Assembly: GCF_000420345.1 (NCBI RefSeq)
Contig: NZ_ATUT01000004.1
Coordinates: forward strand, 44,684 to 108,683
DNA length: 64,000 bases
Direction of reading: 5' to 3'
Source of the DNA: Faecalicoccus pleomorphus DSM 20574
GTDB taxonomy: Bacteria; Bacillota_I; Bacilli_A; Erysipelotrichales; Erysipelotrichaceae
The translations under genes and the position numbers were made by a program. Positions 8,175 to 16,289 of the stretch are shown here, in pieces. The notes beneath the pieces are model-generated. The model did no database searches and was not told the origin of the DNA. It was given only the letters and a program-made list of their open reading frames with translations. The stretch's first letter is position 1; each line of letters opens with the position of its first letter.

Positions 8175-10316
8175 TTAAGGAATCAGCGTTAGCTGCACTT
8201 TCTGTTTTTCTTCATCAATTTTATAGACCCAAACTGTGATCACATCTCCTACAGAAAGAAGCTCACCAGGATTATGGATTCTCTTTTTTGACATCTGTGA
8301 AATATGGATCAGTCCATCTTCATGTAATCCGATATCGACAAAAGCACCAAAATCCACAACATTTCTAACAGTTCCTTCCAGTTGATCATGCACATGCAAA
8401 TCTTCCATGGTAAGAATATCTTTGCGTAATAAAGGTGCATCATTTTGATCGCGATAATCGCGTAAAGGTGTGCTGATCGCATCTAAAATGTCTTTTAAAG
8501 TATAAGTATCACACAAAACCTGATCCTGTATCTTTTGAAGAGATGTTTGTTCTAATGCTTTTTTTGCCTTATCTGTACCCATATCCTCTGTGTGCAAATC
8601 TAAAATTTGCAGCACCTGGCGAGCTATCTCATAAGACTCTGGATGAATGCCCGTTCGATCCAGTGGTTCGATACCATCTTCAATGCGAAGAAAGCCGGCA
8701 GCCTGTTCAAAAGACTTGGCACCGATTTTAGGGATTTTTTTAATTTCTTCTCTGGATGTGATTTTGCCATGCTCCTGACGGTAAGAAACAATACTGTTAG
8801 CCATGGATGTTGTGAGTCCTGATACATTTGTCAATAATACCGGACTAGCGGTATTGATATTTACTCCGACAAGATTAACAGTCTTTTCCACGACAAAGGA
8901 AAGGCGTTCGCCTAGTCTTTTCTTAGGAAGATCGTGCTGGTATTGACCAACACCAATCGATTGTGGATCGATCTTGATCAATTCTGATAAAGGATCCAAC
9001 AATCTTCTCGCAATCGATATGGCACTTCGTTGTTCGACTTTTAAATCCGGAAATTCTTCAATGGCCAGCTTACTGGCACTATATACACTGGCACCCGCTT
9101 CCGAGACGATCGTATAAGCTACCGAAAGATCATATTCTTTGATTACTTCTGCCACAAAGGCTTCACTCTCACGACTGGCTGTACCATTGCCAATCGCAAT
9201 CAGATCGACATGATAGTCCTTACATAGCTGCACCAATTTTTTCTTTGCCTCCGGTATGCGAGCATTCGGTTGATGAGGATAGATCACGTCGACATATAAC
9301 TTCTTTCCCGATGCATCGATCACCGCTAATTTACATCCCGTTCGAAAAGCCGGATCAAATCCCAGGATGATCTTATCCTTCATAGGTGGCTGTAATAAGA
9401 GTTTTTCCAGGTTCATAGAAAAGACATCCATACTGCTTTCCTGTGCTTTTTGCGTCAGTTCCGAGCGCACCAAACGTTCTATCGAAGGATAGACCAAACG
9501 CTTTAAGCCATCCAACACAGCTTCCTGCACATAAACGGCAGTTGGTGATGAAGGATATCGAATCACTCTTTTCCATACCCAGTTTTCTATATATTCTTCA
9601 TTAAATACAATCGAAACGGAAATGACCTTTTGATCTTCCGCTCTATCGATAGCCATAATGCGATGTGCTGCCAAGGTCGATACTCTTTCTGAATAATCAT
9701 AATACATGCGATATACTTTCGCTTCATCGTTATGATTCTTCTTGGCACTCGTTTGAATTCTTCCATATTGCACCATTGAGTCATAAATCTTATTTCGTAT
9801 CTTTTGATCTTCGCTGATCTTTTCCGCAATGATATCTTTTGCCTGTTGTATGGCATCCTTTACATCGACCACTTTTTCATTTAAAAATTGACTTGCGACA
9901 ATTTCATCAAAAAAACGAGGAAAGCGTAAAAGCAGATCGGCCAATGGCTGCATTCCATTTTCAATGGCAATGCCGGCTCTTGTTTTCTTTTTCTGTTTAT
10001 AAGGACGATACAATTCCTCGACTTCTGCCAGTTTGGTACAAGAAAGAACGCTATTTTTGATCGTATCATCCAACTTACCTAAAGTTTCAATACGTTCCAA
10101 AACCTCTTCCTTTCGTTTTGAAAGATGCACTTGATATTCATACTGTTCCTGAATCACACGAATTTGTTCTTCATCCAGTCCTTTTGTTCTTTCTTTTCGA
10201 TAACGGGCAATAAAAGGAACGGTACTGCCTTCTTCCAATAATTCCAATGTATTATAGATTTGTTCCGGCTGCAGGTGATGTTCCTTTGCGATTTGTTCAA
10301 TAATTGTTTGTTCCAT
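8175..10316 (-). CDS. tex: Tex, S1 RNA-binding transcription-associated protein
   Basis: Tex is a conserved nucleic-acid-binding protein that affects transcription and stress tolerance. The 713-residue product has the family order: a helical N-terminus (VPFIARYRKE near residue 35), a YqgF/RNase H-like domain (LGFDPAFRTGCKLAVID, about residue 320), paired helix-hairpin-helix motifs (NINTASPVLLTNVSGL, about residue 490), and a C-terminal S1 domain (GTVRNVVDFGAFVDIGLHED, about residue 645). The open frame extends 17 codons further, but the ATG at 10316 is preceded by AAGGAG at 7 bases and starts the conserved sequence (MEQTIIEQIA). The gene appears monocistronic. Confidence 0.95.
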   Translation of the reverse strand: MEQTIIEQIAKEHHLQPEQIYNTLELLEEGSTVPFIARYRKERTKGLDEEQIRVIQEQYEYQVHLSKRKEEVLERIETLGKLDDTIKNSVLSCTKLAEVEELYRPYKQKKKTRAGIAIENGMQPLADLLLRFPRFFDEIVASQFLNEKVVDVKDAIQQAKDIIAEKISEDQKIRNKIYDSMVQYGRIQTSAKKNHNDEAKVYRMYYDYSERVSTLAAHRIMAIDRAEDQKVISVSIVFNEEYIENWVWKRVIRYPSSPTAVYVQEAVLDGLKRLVYPSIERLVRSELTQKAQESSMDVFSMNLEKLLLQPPMKDKIILGFDPAFRTGCKLAVIDASGKKLYVDVIYPHQPNARIPEAKKKLVQLCKDYHVDLIAIGNGTASRESEAFVAEVIKEYDLSVAYTIVSEAGASVYSASKLAIEEFPDLKVEQRSAISIARRLLDPLSELIKIDPQSIGVGQYQHDLPKKRLGERLSFVVEKTVNLVGVNINTASPVLLTNVSGLTTSMANSIVSYRQEHGKITSREEIKKIPKIGAKSFEQAAGFLRIEDGIEPLDRTGIHPESYEIARQVLQILDLHTEDMGTDKAKKALEQTSLQKIQDQVLCDTYTLKDILDAISTPLRDYRDQNDAPLLRKDILTMEDLHVHDQLEGTVRNVVDFGAFVDIGLHEDGLIHISQMSKKRIHNPGELLSVGDVITVWVYKIDEEKQKVQLTLIP

Positions 10317-10396
10317 ATTTTCTCCTTGTCGAGTTTTTATTATAACAGGTATTTTTGATCTTCTCAAAAGAGTTCTATGTGGACTTTTCTACTTTA

Positions 10397-10430
10397 TAAA
10401 AGCCCGGCGTCTGAAAACAGTACCGAGCAA
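10397..10430 (-). terminator. Terminator of a short transcript between map and tex
   Basis: On the minus strand GCTCGG pairs with CCGGGC (one G-U) and is followed by TTTTAT. It lies about 15 bases after the small reading frame at 10443-10493, so it would end a very short mRNA. Confidence 0.55.
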
Positions 10431-10442
10431 AAAACATCACTA

Positions 10443-10493
10443 TTAATCCTTATTCTCATTCAAAAACAAAAAGGAGATTGCCACAAACAACAT
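10443..10493 (-). CDS. Candidate 16-residue hydrophobic peptide
   Basis: A short reading frame encodes MLFVAISFLFLNENKD. The ATG is preceded by AAAGAGGTGATATTT, a good Shine-Dalgarno match at normal spacing. About 45 bases upstream is TATAAT (10536-10541 on the complementary strand); its -35 is poor. A terminator follows directly, so the promoter-SD-peptide-terminator order forms a complete mini-gene of about 130 bases. Its hydrophobic core with a charged tail resembles membrane-active peptides of type I toxin-antitoxin loci, though it is shorter than the known families. No convincing antisense promoter was seen. It could also be a chance frame in a small RNA. Confidence 0.4.
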   Translation of the reverse strand: MLFVAISFLFLNENKD

Positions 10494-10606
10494 AAATATC
10501 ACCTCTTTATAAAATTCCTAAATAATCTTATCTGAATTATAAATATCAAGTGAAAACAAGCCTATCCTTTACAATAATTATATACGACCGTTTTGCCAAT
10601 ATAAAC

Positions 10607-10639
10607 TAAAAAAAGAGATTCTAATAAGCTAAAATCTCT
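10607..10639 (-). terminator. Terminator overlapping the end of map
   Basis: AGAGATT and AATCTCT pair around the methionine aminopeptidase stop region; on the minus strand the stem is followed by TTTTTTAG. Confidence 0.75.
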
Positions 10640-11487
10640 ACTCCTTTTTCTGTGACATAAATGGTATGTTCCCATTGTGCAGAAAGCTTTCCATCACTGG
10701 TGTAAGCCGTCCATCCGTTTTGTTTATCGATATATAATGTACTGACACCTTGATTGATCATTGGTTCGATTGTAAAGACCATGCCCGGTGCTACGACCAT
10801 GCCTGTATTTTTGATTCCTACATGATGCACATAAGGATCCTCATGGAAGGCATTTCCTACACCGTGACCGCAGAAATCAGTAACCACACTGTATCCGTTT
10901 TTATGAGCATGTTCTTGAATGGCAGCACCGATATCACCGAAATAGCCCCATGGCCGTACCGCTTCAATACCGATTTGTAAACACTCTTTTGTCACATCCA
11001 CCAATCGTTTAGCCTCATCACTAACCTTACCGATGCAAAACATACGGCTGGCATCGGCATAATGACGATGTACGATCGTTGTACAATCTACATTGACGAT
11101 ATCGCCTTCTTTTAAAATTACATTTTTATCCGGAATACCATGGCAGATTTCGTTATTCACCGATGTACAACAACTTTTCGGAAATCCCATATAATCTAAA
11201 CAGGCCGGAATCGCTCCATGGCTAACGGTGTAATCATAAACCATTTGATCGATTTCTTCGGTGGACATGCCAGCATGGATCTTTTCACCAACCATATCCA
11301 AGATTTCATTATTGATCTTAGCTGCTTTTTTGATCCACTTGATATCTTCCTCATTTTTGATCAAGTCATGACCAGGTACAATTTTCCCCTGTAATTTTAA
11401 AACATTGATATTGTCATCCCATTCCTGATGGCAATGTTTATACTTTTTGCCGGATCCACACCAGCAAGGCATATTTTTACTAATCAC
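10621..11487 (-). CDS. map: Type I methionine aminopeptidase with N-terminal SEC-C zinc motif
   Basis: This enzyme removes the initiator methionine from nascent proteins. A SEC-C motif (MPCWCGSGKKYKHCH), which binds zinc and is found on many Firmicute MetAPs, comes first. The pita-bread catalytic domain follows with the metal ligands: two aspartates (VNVDCT and YADASRM), a histidine (GHGVGNAFHE), and two glutamates (FTIEPMI and QWEHTIYV). The reading frame can start at 11541, but I favour the GTG at 11487: AGGAAG lies 7 bases upstream and the next residues lead straight into the SEC-C motif, giving 288 residues. It is divergent from the TIM44-like gene. Confidence 0.92.
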   Translation of the reverse strand: MISKNMPCWCGSGKKYKHCHQEWDDNINVLKLQGKIVPGHDLIKNEEDIKWIKKAAKINNEILDMVGEKIHAGMSTEEIDQMVYDYTVSHGAIPACLDYMGFPKSCCTSVNNEICHGIPDKNVILKEGDIVNVDCTTIVHRHYADASRMFCIGKVSDEAKRLVDVTKECLQIGIEAVRPWGYFGDIGAAIQEHAHKNGYSVVTDFCGHGVGNAFHEDPYVHHVGIKNTGMVVAPGMVFTIEPMINQGVSTLYIDKQNGWTAYTSDGKLSAQWEHTIYVTEKGVEILAY

Positions 11488-11623
11488 ACTATCACTTCCT
11501 ATTTGTTTTACTGAATCATTATACACTTTTTCAACAATCATTCAAAAGTAATACCTCATTTCTCTAAAATTGCGTACAATATACATAACAATGCTTAGGT
11601 ATCCCTATAGAAAGTGTCGTGCT

Positions 11624-12379
11624 ATGAAGAAAAGAAATCTGTGTATCCTTTTATTATTGTTTTGTTTCATTTTACCAACCCCCGTATATGCACGTGCAGG
11701 AGGTGGCGGTGGCGGAAGCAGCGGTGGAGGCGGAAGCGGTTCTTCCGGTCATTCATCGACTTCACAAAGATCGTCCGGCCCCTATTCCCCTTTAGCTAAT
11801 GTCATTCAAACCGGTGTATTTTGCCTGGTTGCCGGAGCAGGCGGTATTCTCTTTTCGATAAATCTCTATAAGAAAAAAAGAAAATCGCAAAACTTATTAA
11901 ATAAGATCGATGATCTGGATCCATCCTGGAATCAAGATCAACTAGATCAACGCATAGAGGAAACTTACTATTCCGTACAAAAAGCCTGGAGCAAAAAAGA
12001 TCTTTCTACGCTTCAGAAATATTTAAGTCCTCCACTATATGATCGATGGCTGATCAAATTAAATTTCATGGATCTTCGACATGAAGAAAACGTTTTGAAA
12101 AACATTCAATTACTCGATCACAAAATCGTCAGTGTCCACGACTTTCAAGAAAATGAAAAAGACAGTTTTTGGGTTTATATTAAAGGAAAGATGATTGATT
12201 ATACAGTGGATATGGAAACAAGAGAGATAAAAGAAGGTTCCACCAAACCCAGCGAATTTATTGAATATTGGCGTTTTTTGCGAGACAAAGACACATTTGT
12301 ATTAGATGAAATTGCACAAAAAGAAGATAAAAGTTTAGATGTGTTTACTGATTTTAGTGAAAATAATTCCATGCGATAA
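11624..12379 (+). CDS. Secreted/membrane TIM44-like domain protein
   Basis: This protein has a signal peptide (MKKRNLCILLLLFC, ending near VYARA), then a glycine/serine-rich low-complexity stretch, one membrane segment (VFCLVAGAGGILFSI) and an approximately 150-residue soluble domain. The soluble part (ETYYSVQKAWSKKDLSTLQKYLSPPLYDRW) is typical of bacterial TIM44-like/Tim44-import-domain proteins; their function in bacteria is unknown. The Gly-rich segment just after the signal peptide is also usual for the family. Alternative in-frame ATGs lie at 11570 and 11591. A TACAAT box at 11575-11580 rules out the first, and 11591 would give an unusual extended N-terminus. No strong Shine-Dalgarno precedes any of them. 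Confidence 0.75.
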   Translation: MKKRNLCILLLLFCFILPTPVYARAGGGGGGSSGGGGSGSSGHSSTSQRSSGPYSPLANVIQTGVFCLVAGAGGILFSINLYKKKRKSQNLLNKIDDLDPSWNQDQLDQRIEETYYSVQKAWSKKDLSTLQKYLSPPLYDRWLIKLNFMDLRHEENVLKNIQLLDHKIVSVHDFQENEKDSFWVYIKGKMIDYTVDMETREIKEGSTKPSEFIEYWRFLRDKDTFVLDEIAQKEDKSLDVFTDFSENNSMR

Positions 12380-12396
12380 GTCGAATTATAAATTCA

Positions 12397-12425
12397 TAGT
12401 GAATATATAGGATATATATTAAAAT
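12397..12425 (+). promoter_or_regulatory. Putative toxin-mRNA promoter, copy 1
   Basis: TAGTGA (12397-12402), a 17-base spacer and TAAAAT (12420-12425). The equivalent sequence in copy 2 is TAGTTT-17-TAAAAT, and the flanking ATATAGGATATAT is conserved in both, which supports function despite the weak -35. Confidence 0.5.
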
Positions 12426-12431
12426 AAATCC

Positions 12432-12533
12432 AGACAGATCAACACAGGTAGTCCTGGTCGCTAGACCGGGGAAGCGTTAAACCTCGTTACTATAAATGGC
12501 CTATTTTTTACGGCCTATAAGGAGGTGAGCGCT
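12432..12533 (+). promoter_or_regulatory. Structured leader of toxin mRNA, copy 1
   Basis: The leader carries three features also found in copy 2: GACAGATCAACAC at its start, which can pair with the end of the locus; a 7-bp hairpin CCTGGTC-GCTA-GACCGGG with AAGCGTTAAACCTCGTTA after it, identical in both copies; and GGCC-N10-GGCC (12498-12515) directly before the GGAGGTGAGC ribosome-binding site. The last hairpin could gate ribosome entry. Confidence 0.6.
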
Positions 12534-12620
12534 ATGAATTCATATGAAATACTGACCTTAGTCATCTTCATATTGAATCTAGTTGTTCTTTTTCTCTTGG
12601 AAATCATCAGAAGGAAATGA
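12534..12620 (+). CDS. Putative type I toxin peptide, copy 1 (holin-like, 28 residues)
   Basis: The reading frame encodes 28 residues: a short polar start MNSYEILTL, a hydrophobic core VIFILNLVVLFLL, and a basic end EIIRRK. This layout matches small 'holin-like' type I toxins of Firmicutes, which insert into membranes and are silenced by antisense RNA. GGAGGTGAGCGCT precedes the ATG at ideal spacing. A second copy at 37182-37268 encodes a peptide of the same length and layout with a different sequence, in matching DNA surroundings. An opposing promoter and terminator define an antisense RNA overlapping the mRNA 3' part. Toxicity is inferred, not shown. Confidence 0.75.
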   Translation: MNSYEILTLVIFILNLVVLFLLEIIRRK

Positions 12621-12621
12621 C

Positions 12622-12717
12622 AAATAAAAGAACTACCTGAACGAATTTTGGACAAGATTAGGCAGTTCTCTTATGAAATATCTAAATCCAGGACTTCTTG
12701 TTGACCTGTCTTTTTAC
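12622..12717 (-). ncRNA. Putative antisense antitoxin RNA, copy 1
   Basis: This transcript is predicted to start about 7 bases after TATAAT and end at the hairpin AGAACTGCCT/AGGTAGTTCT followed by TTTATTTG on the minus strand. It is about 96 bases, begins with sequence nearly identical to the toxin leader (GACAGGTCAAC, then AGTCCTGG), and is complementary to the 3' end of the toxin mRNA. Promoter and terminator are conserved in copy 2. Confidence 0.6.
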
Positions 12718-12723
12718 ATGTTT

Positions 12724-12751
12724 ATTATAACACATGCTCCAATACATACAA
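12724..12751 (-). promoter_or_regulatory. Antisense RNA promoter, copy 1
   Basis: On the minus strand, TTGTAT, a 16-base spacer and TATAAT, with AACATGTAAAA downstream. The same boxes and spacing occur in copy 2 although the spacer sequences differ, which is good evidence for a real promoter. Confidence 0.75.
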
Positions 12752-12763
12752 GTAAAATATGTT

Positions 12764-13615
12764 TTAGAATCCAATTTCAATCGTTAACATTCTGTCTTTT
12801 CCGGACATATCTTTGTGAACACAAATCTTAGCCTGCGGAAAATACTCTTTAGCTAAAGCACTTAAAGCTTCTCTTTGATCATATCCCATTTCGAAGGCTA
12901 AAAATGCTTTCTCCTTTAATACAAAATGGGCCTTCTCAAAAACATCCCGGTAAAACTTTAAACCATCTTCACCTCCAAACAAGGCTACATGTGGTTCATA
13001 ATCGACAACGCTATGTTCCATTTTTTCATCCGAAGGAATATAGGGTGGATTGCACACACAAATATCACAATGCAGATTTCTTTCAATAAAAGGATCTAAC
13101 ATATTCCCAATAATAAAATTCACATGCGCACCTAGTTTTTCATTGTTCTTTAAGGCAACCTGCACCGCCTTTTCTGAAATATCACTGGCAATCACATCAA
13201 GTTTAGGTTCTTCCAGATTTAATGTGATTCCTATCGCTCCGGAACCTGTGGCCACATCAAACACATTGACATGTTCTCTGTTTCCAAAATGTTCATCATA
13301 TAAACTCAGCACTAAACCAACCAATTCTTCTGTTTCCGGACGAGGAATCAAAACATCTTCATTTACGATAAAATCGTAACCATAAAAGGATTCATAGCCT
13401 AGTACATAGCTTAATGGTTTCCCTTTTTCCATGTCATGGATGCCTTCCAGATAATCAACACGAATTTCATCGTCGATTTCTTCATCCATGTCCATATAGA
13501 GGTTGATACCCTTTTGTCGGCATAGCTCTACCATAAAAAGTTGTGCTGCCTGTTCGCCCTGCCCGGCTTTATACAATCGCTCTTTTCCTTCATGGATATA
13601 ATCGCGATAACGCAT
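12764..13615 (-). CDS. prmC: PrmC, release-factor glutamine N5-methyltransferase
   Basis: PrmC methylates the glutamine of the GGQ motif in release factors and so increases termination efficiency. The 283-residue protein has an N-terminal helical substrate-binding part, the SAM-binding motif VFDVATGSGAIGITL (about residues 113-127), and the catalytic NPPY motif in CVCNPPYIPSDEK (about residue 188). Its substrate PrfA is encoded immediately upstream, and the two genes share a TAATG overlap. The order prfA-prmC is widespread in Firmicutes. The 3' end lies about 10 bases from the -35 region of the copy 1 antisense promoter. Confidence 0.96.
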   Translation of the reverse strand: MRYRDYIHEGKERLYKAGQGEQAAQLFMVELCRQKGINLYMDMDEEIDDEIRVDYLEGIHDMEKGKPLSYVLGYESFYGYDFIVNEDVLIPRPETEELVGLVLSLYDEHFGNREHVNVFDVATGSGAIGITLNLEEPKLDVIASDISEKAVQVALKNNEKLGAHVNFIIGNMLDPFIERNLHCDICVCNPPYIPSDEKMEHSVVDYEPHVALFGGEDGLKFYRDVFEKAHFVLKEKAFLAFEMGYDQREALSALAKEYFPQAKICVHKDMSGKDRMLTIEIGF

Positions 13616-14691
13616 TAGCTCTTTTCTCCTGCCAGCTTAGCCTGTTGATCGGCCAACTGTAAAGCATTCATCAAATCATCCAAACGACCATCCATGATAC
13701 GATCCAACTGGTTGACAGTATAACCGATGCGATGATCAGTCACACGATTTTGCGGATAGTTATAGGTACGAATTTTTTCGGCACGATCTCCGGTACCAAT
13801 CTTGGTACGACGTTCCGCATCGTTTTTCTCATCCAGTTCTCTTTGATGTTCTTCATAGACACGGGCACGGATCGTCATCAAGGCTGTGGCACGGTTTTCA
13901 TGTTGCGAACGTCCATCCTGACATTTTACGATAATTCCTGTCGGCTTATGAATGATACGTACAGCACTGTCTGTCTTATTGATGTGCTGTCCTCCGGCAC
14001 CGGAAGCACGCATCGTTTCGATTTCCAGATCATTCATATCAATGTCAAAATCTTCCTCTTCGATTTCCGGCATACACAATACTGTAGCTGTTGAGGTATG
14101 GATACGCCCCTGTGCTTCTGTCTTTGGTACACGTTGTACACGATGGGATCCGGATTCGAATTTTAGCGTTCCGTAAGCACCATCGCCATTAACCTTAAAA
14201 GAAATCAATGAATATCCTCCGGCTTCACTGTCTTCTGCTTCAATAACTTCGATCTTCCAACCTTTGGATTCACAATATTTTGAATACATACGGAATAAAT
14301 CACCCGCAAAGATATTTCCTTCATCGCCTCCGGCAGCTCCTCGTATTTCAAGGATACAGTTATGTGAATCATTAGGATCTTTTGGTACCAACAACAGTTC
14401 TAATTTATCCAAATATTCCTGCATCAAAGGTTCCAGTCTTTCAATCTCGGCCTGTCCCAATTCTCTTAACTCTTTATCTTCTTCCTTAGACAGTTCTTTG
14501 GCATCTGCATATTCGCTCTCTGCCTGCTTATATTCCTGATACGTTTCTACAATGGGTGTCAGTTCGTTTTGTTCACGGCCCAGTTTAGCCATAGTCTTTC
14601 GATCGGATACGACATCCGGTTTCATCATTTCTTCATTGATTTCATTATATCGCTCAACAATCGAATCTAATCTTTCTTCCATTTTTGCCAT
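13615..14691 (-). CDS. prfA: Peptide chain release factor 1
   Basis: RF1 reads UAA and UAG stop codons and triggers peptide release. The 358-residue protein has the standard length. The tripeptide PKT in RVPKTEAQG corresponds to the RF1 stop-codon recognition motif PxT, and the catalytic GGQ lies in GAGGQHINKTDSAVRI (about residue 233). The ATG follows AAGGATG with normal spacing. A TGTTACACT extended -10 box lies upstream on the minus strand. Because RF1 is present and normal, UAG should act as a stop in this genome, which matters for the gene with two internal TAG codons at 23636-24070. Confidence 0.97.
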   Translation of the reverse strand: MAKMEERLDSIVERYNEINEEMMKPDVVSDRKTMAKLGREQNELTPIVETYQEYKQAESEYADAKELSKEEDKELRELGQAEIERLEPLMQEYLDKLELLLVPKDPNDSHNCILEIRGAAGGDEGNIFAGDLFRMYSKYCESKGWKIEVIEAEDSEAGGYSLISFKVNGDGAYGTLKFESGSHRVQRVPKTEAQGRIHTSTATVLCMPEIEEEDFDIDMNDLEIETMRASGAGGQHINKTDSAVRIIHKPTGIIVKCQDGRSQHENRATALMTIRARVYEEHQRELDEKNDAERRTKIGTGDRAEKIRTYNYPQNRVTDHRIGYTVNQLDRIMDGRLDDLMNALQLADQQAKLAGEKS

Positions 14692-14735
14692 ATTTCCAAC
14701 ATCCTTTCAACCCATTCAGTGTAACATAGAACCCC

Positions 14736-14764
14736 ATGAAATGACAGTTTTATATGCTTATAAT
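14736..14764 (+). promoter_or_regulatory. Promoter of the glucosaminidase gene (near-leaderless)
   Basis: ATGAAA, a 17-base spacer and TATAAT (14759-14764). Only 11 bases separate the -10 box from the ATG at 14776 and no ribosome-binding site fits between, so the mRNA would have a leader of about 4 bases or less. Confidence 0.6.
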
Positions 14765-14775
14765 ACACTGTTACT

Positions 14776-16263
14776 ATGGCACGAAAAAGAAGAACCTATG
14801 CATATAAAAGACGAAGAAAAAGAAAAGTACATAAACTGCGATTGTTTCTTATGGGATTTGTACTTATGGCAATCTTAGGATTTCTGACATTAAAATTCAC
14901 CGAAAATGGTGTTTTTACCGTTATTTCTGTCAATGAAAATGGAACCTTAGAAGAAGGTGTGTACAAACATTTTTGGCTTGCCCAGCTTAAAATGAACAGT
15001 CTGGATACGCAAGATGCCTATATCCAAAGAGAGGATGGAAAAGTCGTTGCGTTATCAAAAGGAATCGTCAATTTAAATACGAAAAGCGCTAATGAAAATA
15101 CTTTATACACTATAGATGGAACCGATGAACAAGGTTATACCAATGGCAGCTATGGTGCCGATGCCTTGTATTTAGATACCTCTATGGACGGAACGCAAGT
15201 TTTAATGCAGATTAGCGGTGTTAAGGGATGGGTGTCGGTAGAAGACATACAGCTTTACTTATTGAATGATACACTTTATTTATCCCATTATACGGTACAG
15301 GAAGATTCTTTGATCCATACGATATCGACAGATCTGCTGCAAGGTGTCGTGAATTCCTTGTCGATTGGACCCGCTCCGGACTTTATGAAAGAAGACACTA
15401 CGTATTATTCGTATGATGGAAACTACTTCTATACCGATCTTTCCGTCATGCGGGAAGATATTCTGGTCCAGGACCATGAAAATGCTGTAAATGAAAATGC
15501 TTATTTTAATTTCTATCAATATGTACCACATCGTTCGACTACACAACTGACAAACGCCAACTATAATGCATATTTAAAAGAAATGGGTATCACACAAACA
15601 GCCGACACCTATCCTTGTGCCGATAATGAAAGTGTTCTTTACAATCTGGGATCGACTTTTATCGATGTACAAAATCAGACCGGAGTCAATGCTTCCATGA
15701 TGTTTTCGGTGGCTTTAAATGAAAGTGGTTATGGTCAAAGTGAATATGCTTTGACCAACTATAATTTATTTGGTCATGCGGCTTATGATGAAAATCCGGA
15801 CAGTGCCACAACCTACAAATCCTTGGAAGACTGTATCTATCAACATGCCTATGGATTCATTCAGAATGGATATGCCAATCCTGATGACAGTCGTTATCAT
15901 GGCTCATGGTTTGGCAATAAGGCAAGCGGCATCAATGTGCAATATGCCAGTGATCCATACTGGGGTGAAAAAGCAGCTCATTTTTATTATCAATTAGATA
16001 CAAGAAGCAATCAAAAAGATCAAAAAAGCATTACCATTCATACAGAACTAGCCCAAAACGATATTCCTGTATATACCGATACAAAAGAAAGTTCCATCTT
16101 GTACACCATCCCGGCAAAGGAAATTGCCAGCTTTGTCATTGAAAAACAAGAGGATGACTGGTACACCATTGCCAGTGAAGCACCAGTATCCGATCAGAAA
16201 ATCGATGTCAGCGCATCGTATCGCAGCAGTGTCGGTTATATCAAAATCAAAGATTTACACTAA
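14776..16263 (+). CDS. Membrane-anchored cell-wall glucosaminidase (GH73-like) with SH3-type tail
   Basis: This 495-residue protein starts with a very basic cytoplasmic stretch (RKRRTYAYKRRRKRK), a single membrane anchor at about residues 24-42, then an extracellular part. The catalytic domain, about residues 290-420, contains FSVALNESGYGQSEYALTNY, the pattern of mannosyl-glycoprotein endo-beta-N-acetylglucosaminidase (LytD/FlgJ-type) domains, with the likely catalytic glutamate in LNESGYG. An SH3-like region follows. It probably trims peptidoglycan glycan chains. An upstream half of about 250 residues is unassigned. The start has no Shine-Dalgarno and lies 11 bases after a TATAAT box. Confidence 0.85.
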   Translation: MARKRRTYAYKRRRKRKVHKLRLFLMGFVLMAILGFLTLKFTENGVFTVISVNENGTLEEGVYKHFWLAQLKMNSLDTQDAYIQREDGKVVALSKGIVNLNTKSANENTLYTIDGTDEQGYTNGSYGADALYLDTSMDGTQVLMQISGVKGWVSVEDIQLYLLNDTLYLSHYTVQEDSLIHTISTDLLQGVVNSLSIGPAPDFMKEDTTYYSYDGNYFYTDLSVMREDILVQDHENAVNENAYFNFYQYVPHRSTTQLTNANYNAYLKEMGITQTADTYPCADNESVLYNLGSTFIDVQNQTGVNASMMFSVALNESGYGQSEYALTNYNLFGHAAYDENPDSATTYKSLEDCIYQHAYGFIQNGYANPDDSRYHGSWFGNKASGINVQYASDPYWGEKAAHFYYQLDTRSNQKDQKSITIHTELAQNDIPVYTDTKESSILYTIPAKEIASFVIEKQEDDWYTIASEAPVSDQKIDVSASYRSSVGYIKIKDLH

Positions 16264-16264
16264 A

Positions 16265-16288
16265 AAACCAAGGCGACCCTTGGTTTTT
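16265..16288 (+). terminator. Bidirectional terminator
   Basis: AAACCAAGG-CGAC-CCTTGGTTT is a perfect 9-bp stem with A and T runs on both sides. It separates the glucosaminidase gene from the convergent XRE gene. Confidence 0.88.
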
Positions 16289-16289
16289 C

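Noticed and set aside
12432..12718. The inverted ends of the toxin locus as terminal repeats of a MITE-like element.
   Set aside because: Similarity between copies continues beyond the repeats into the promoters on both sides, and no target-site duplication is seen, so a transposon edge is not supported.
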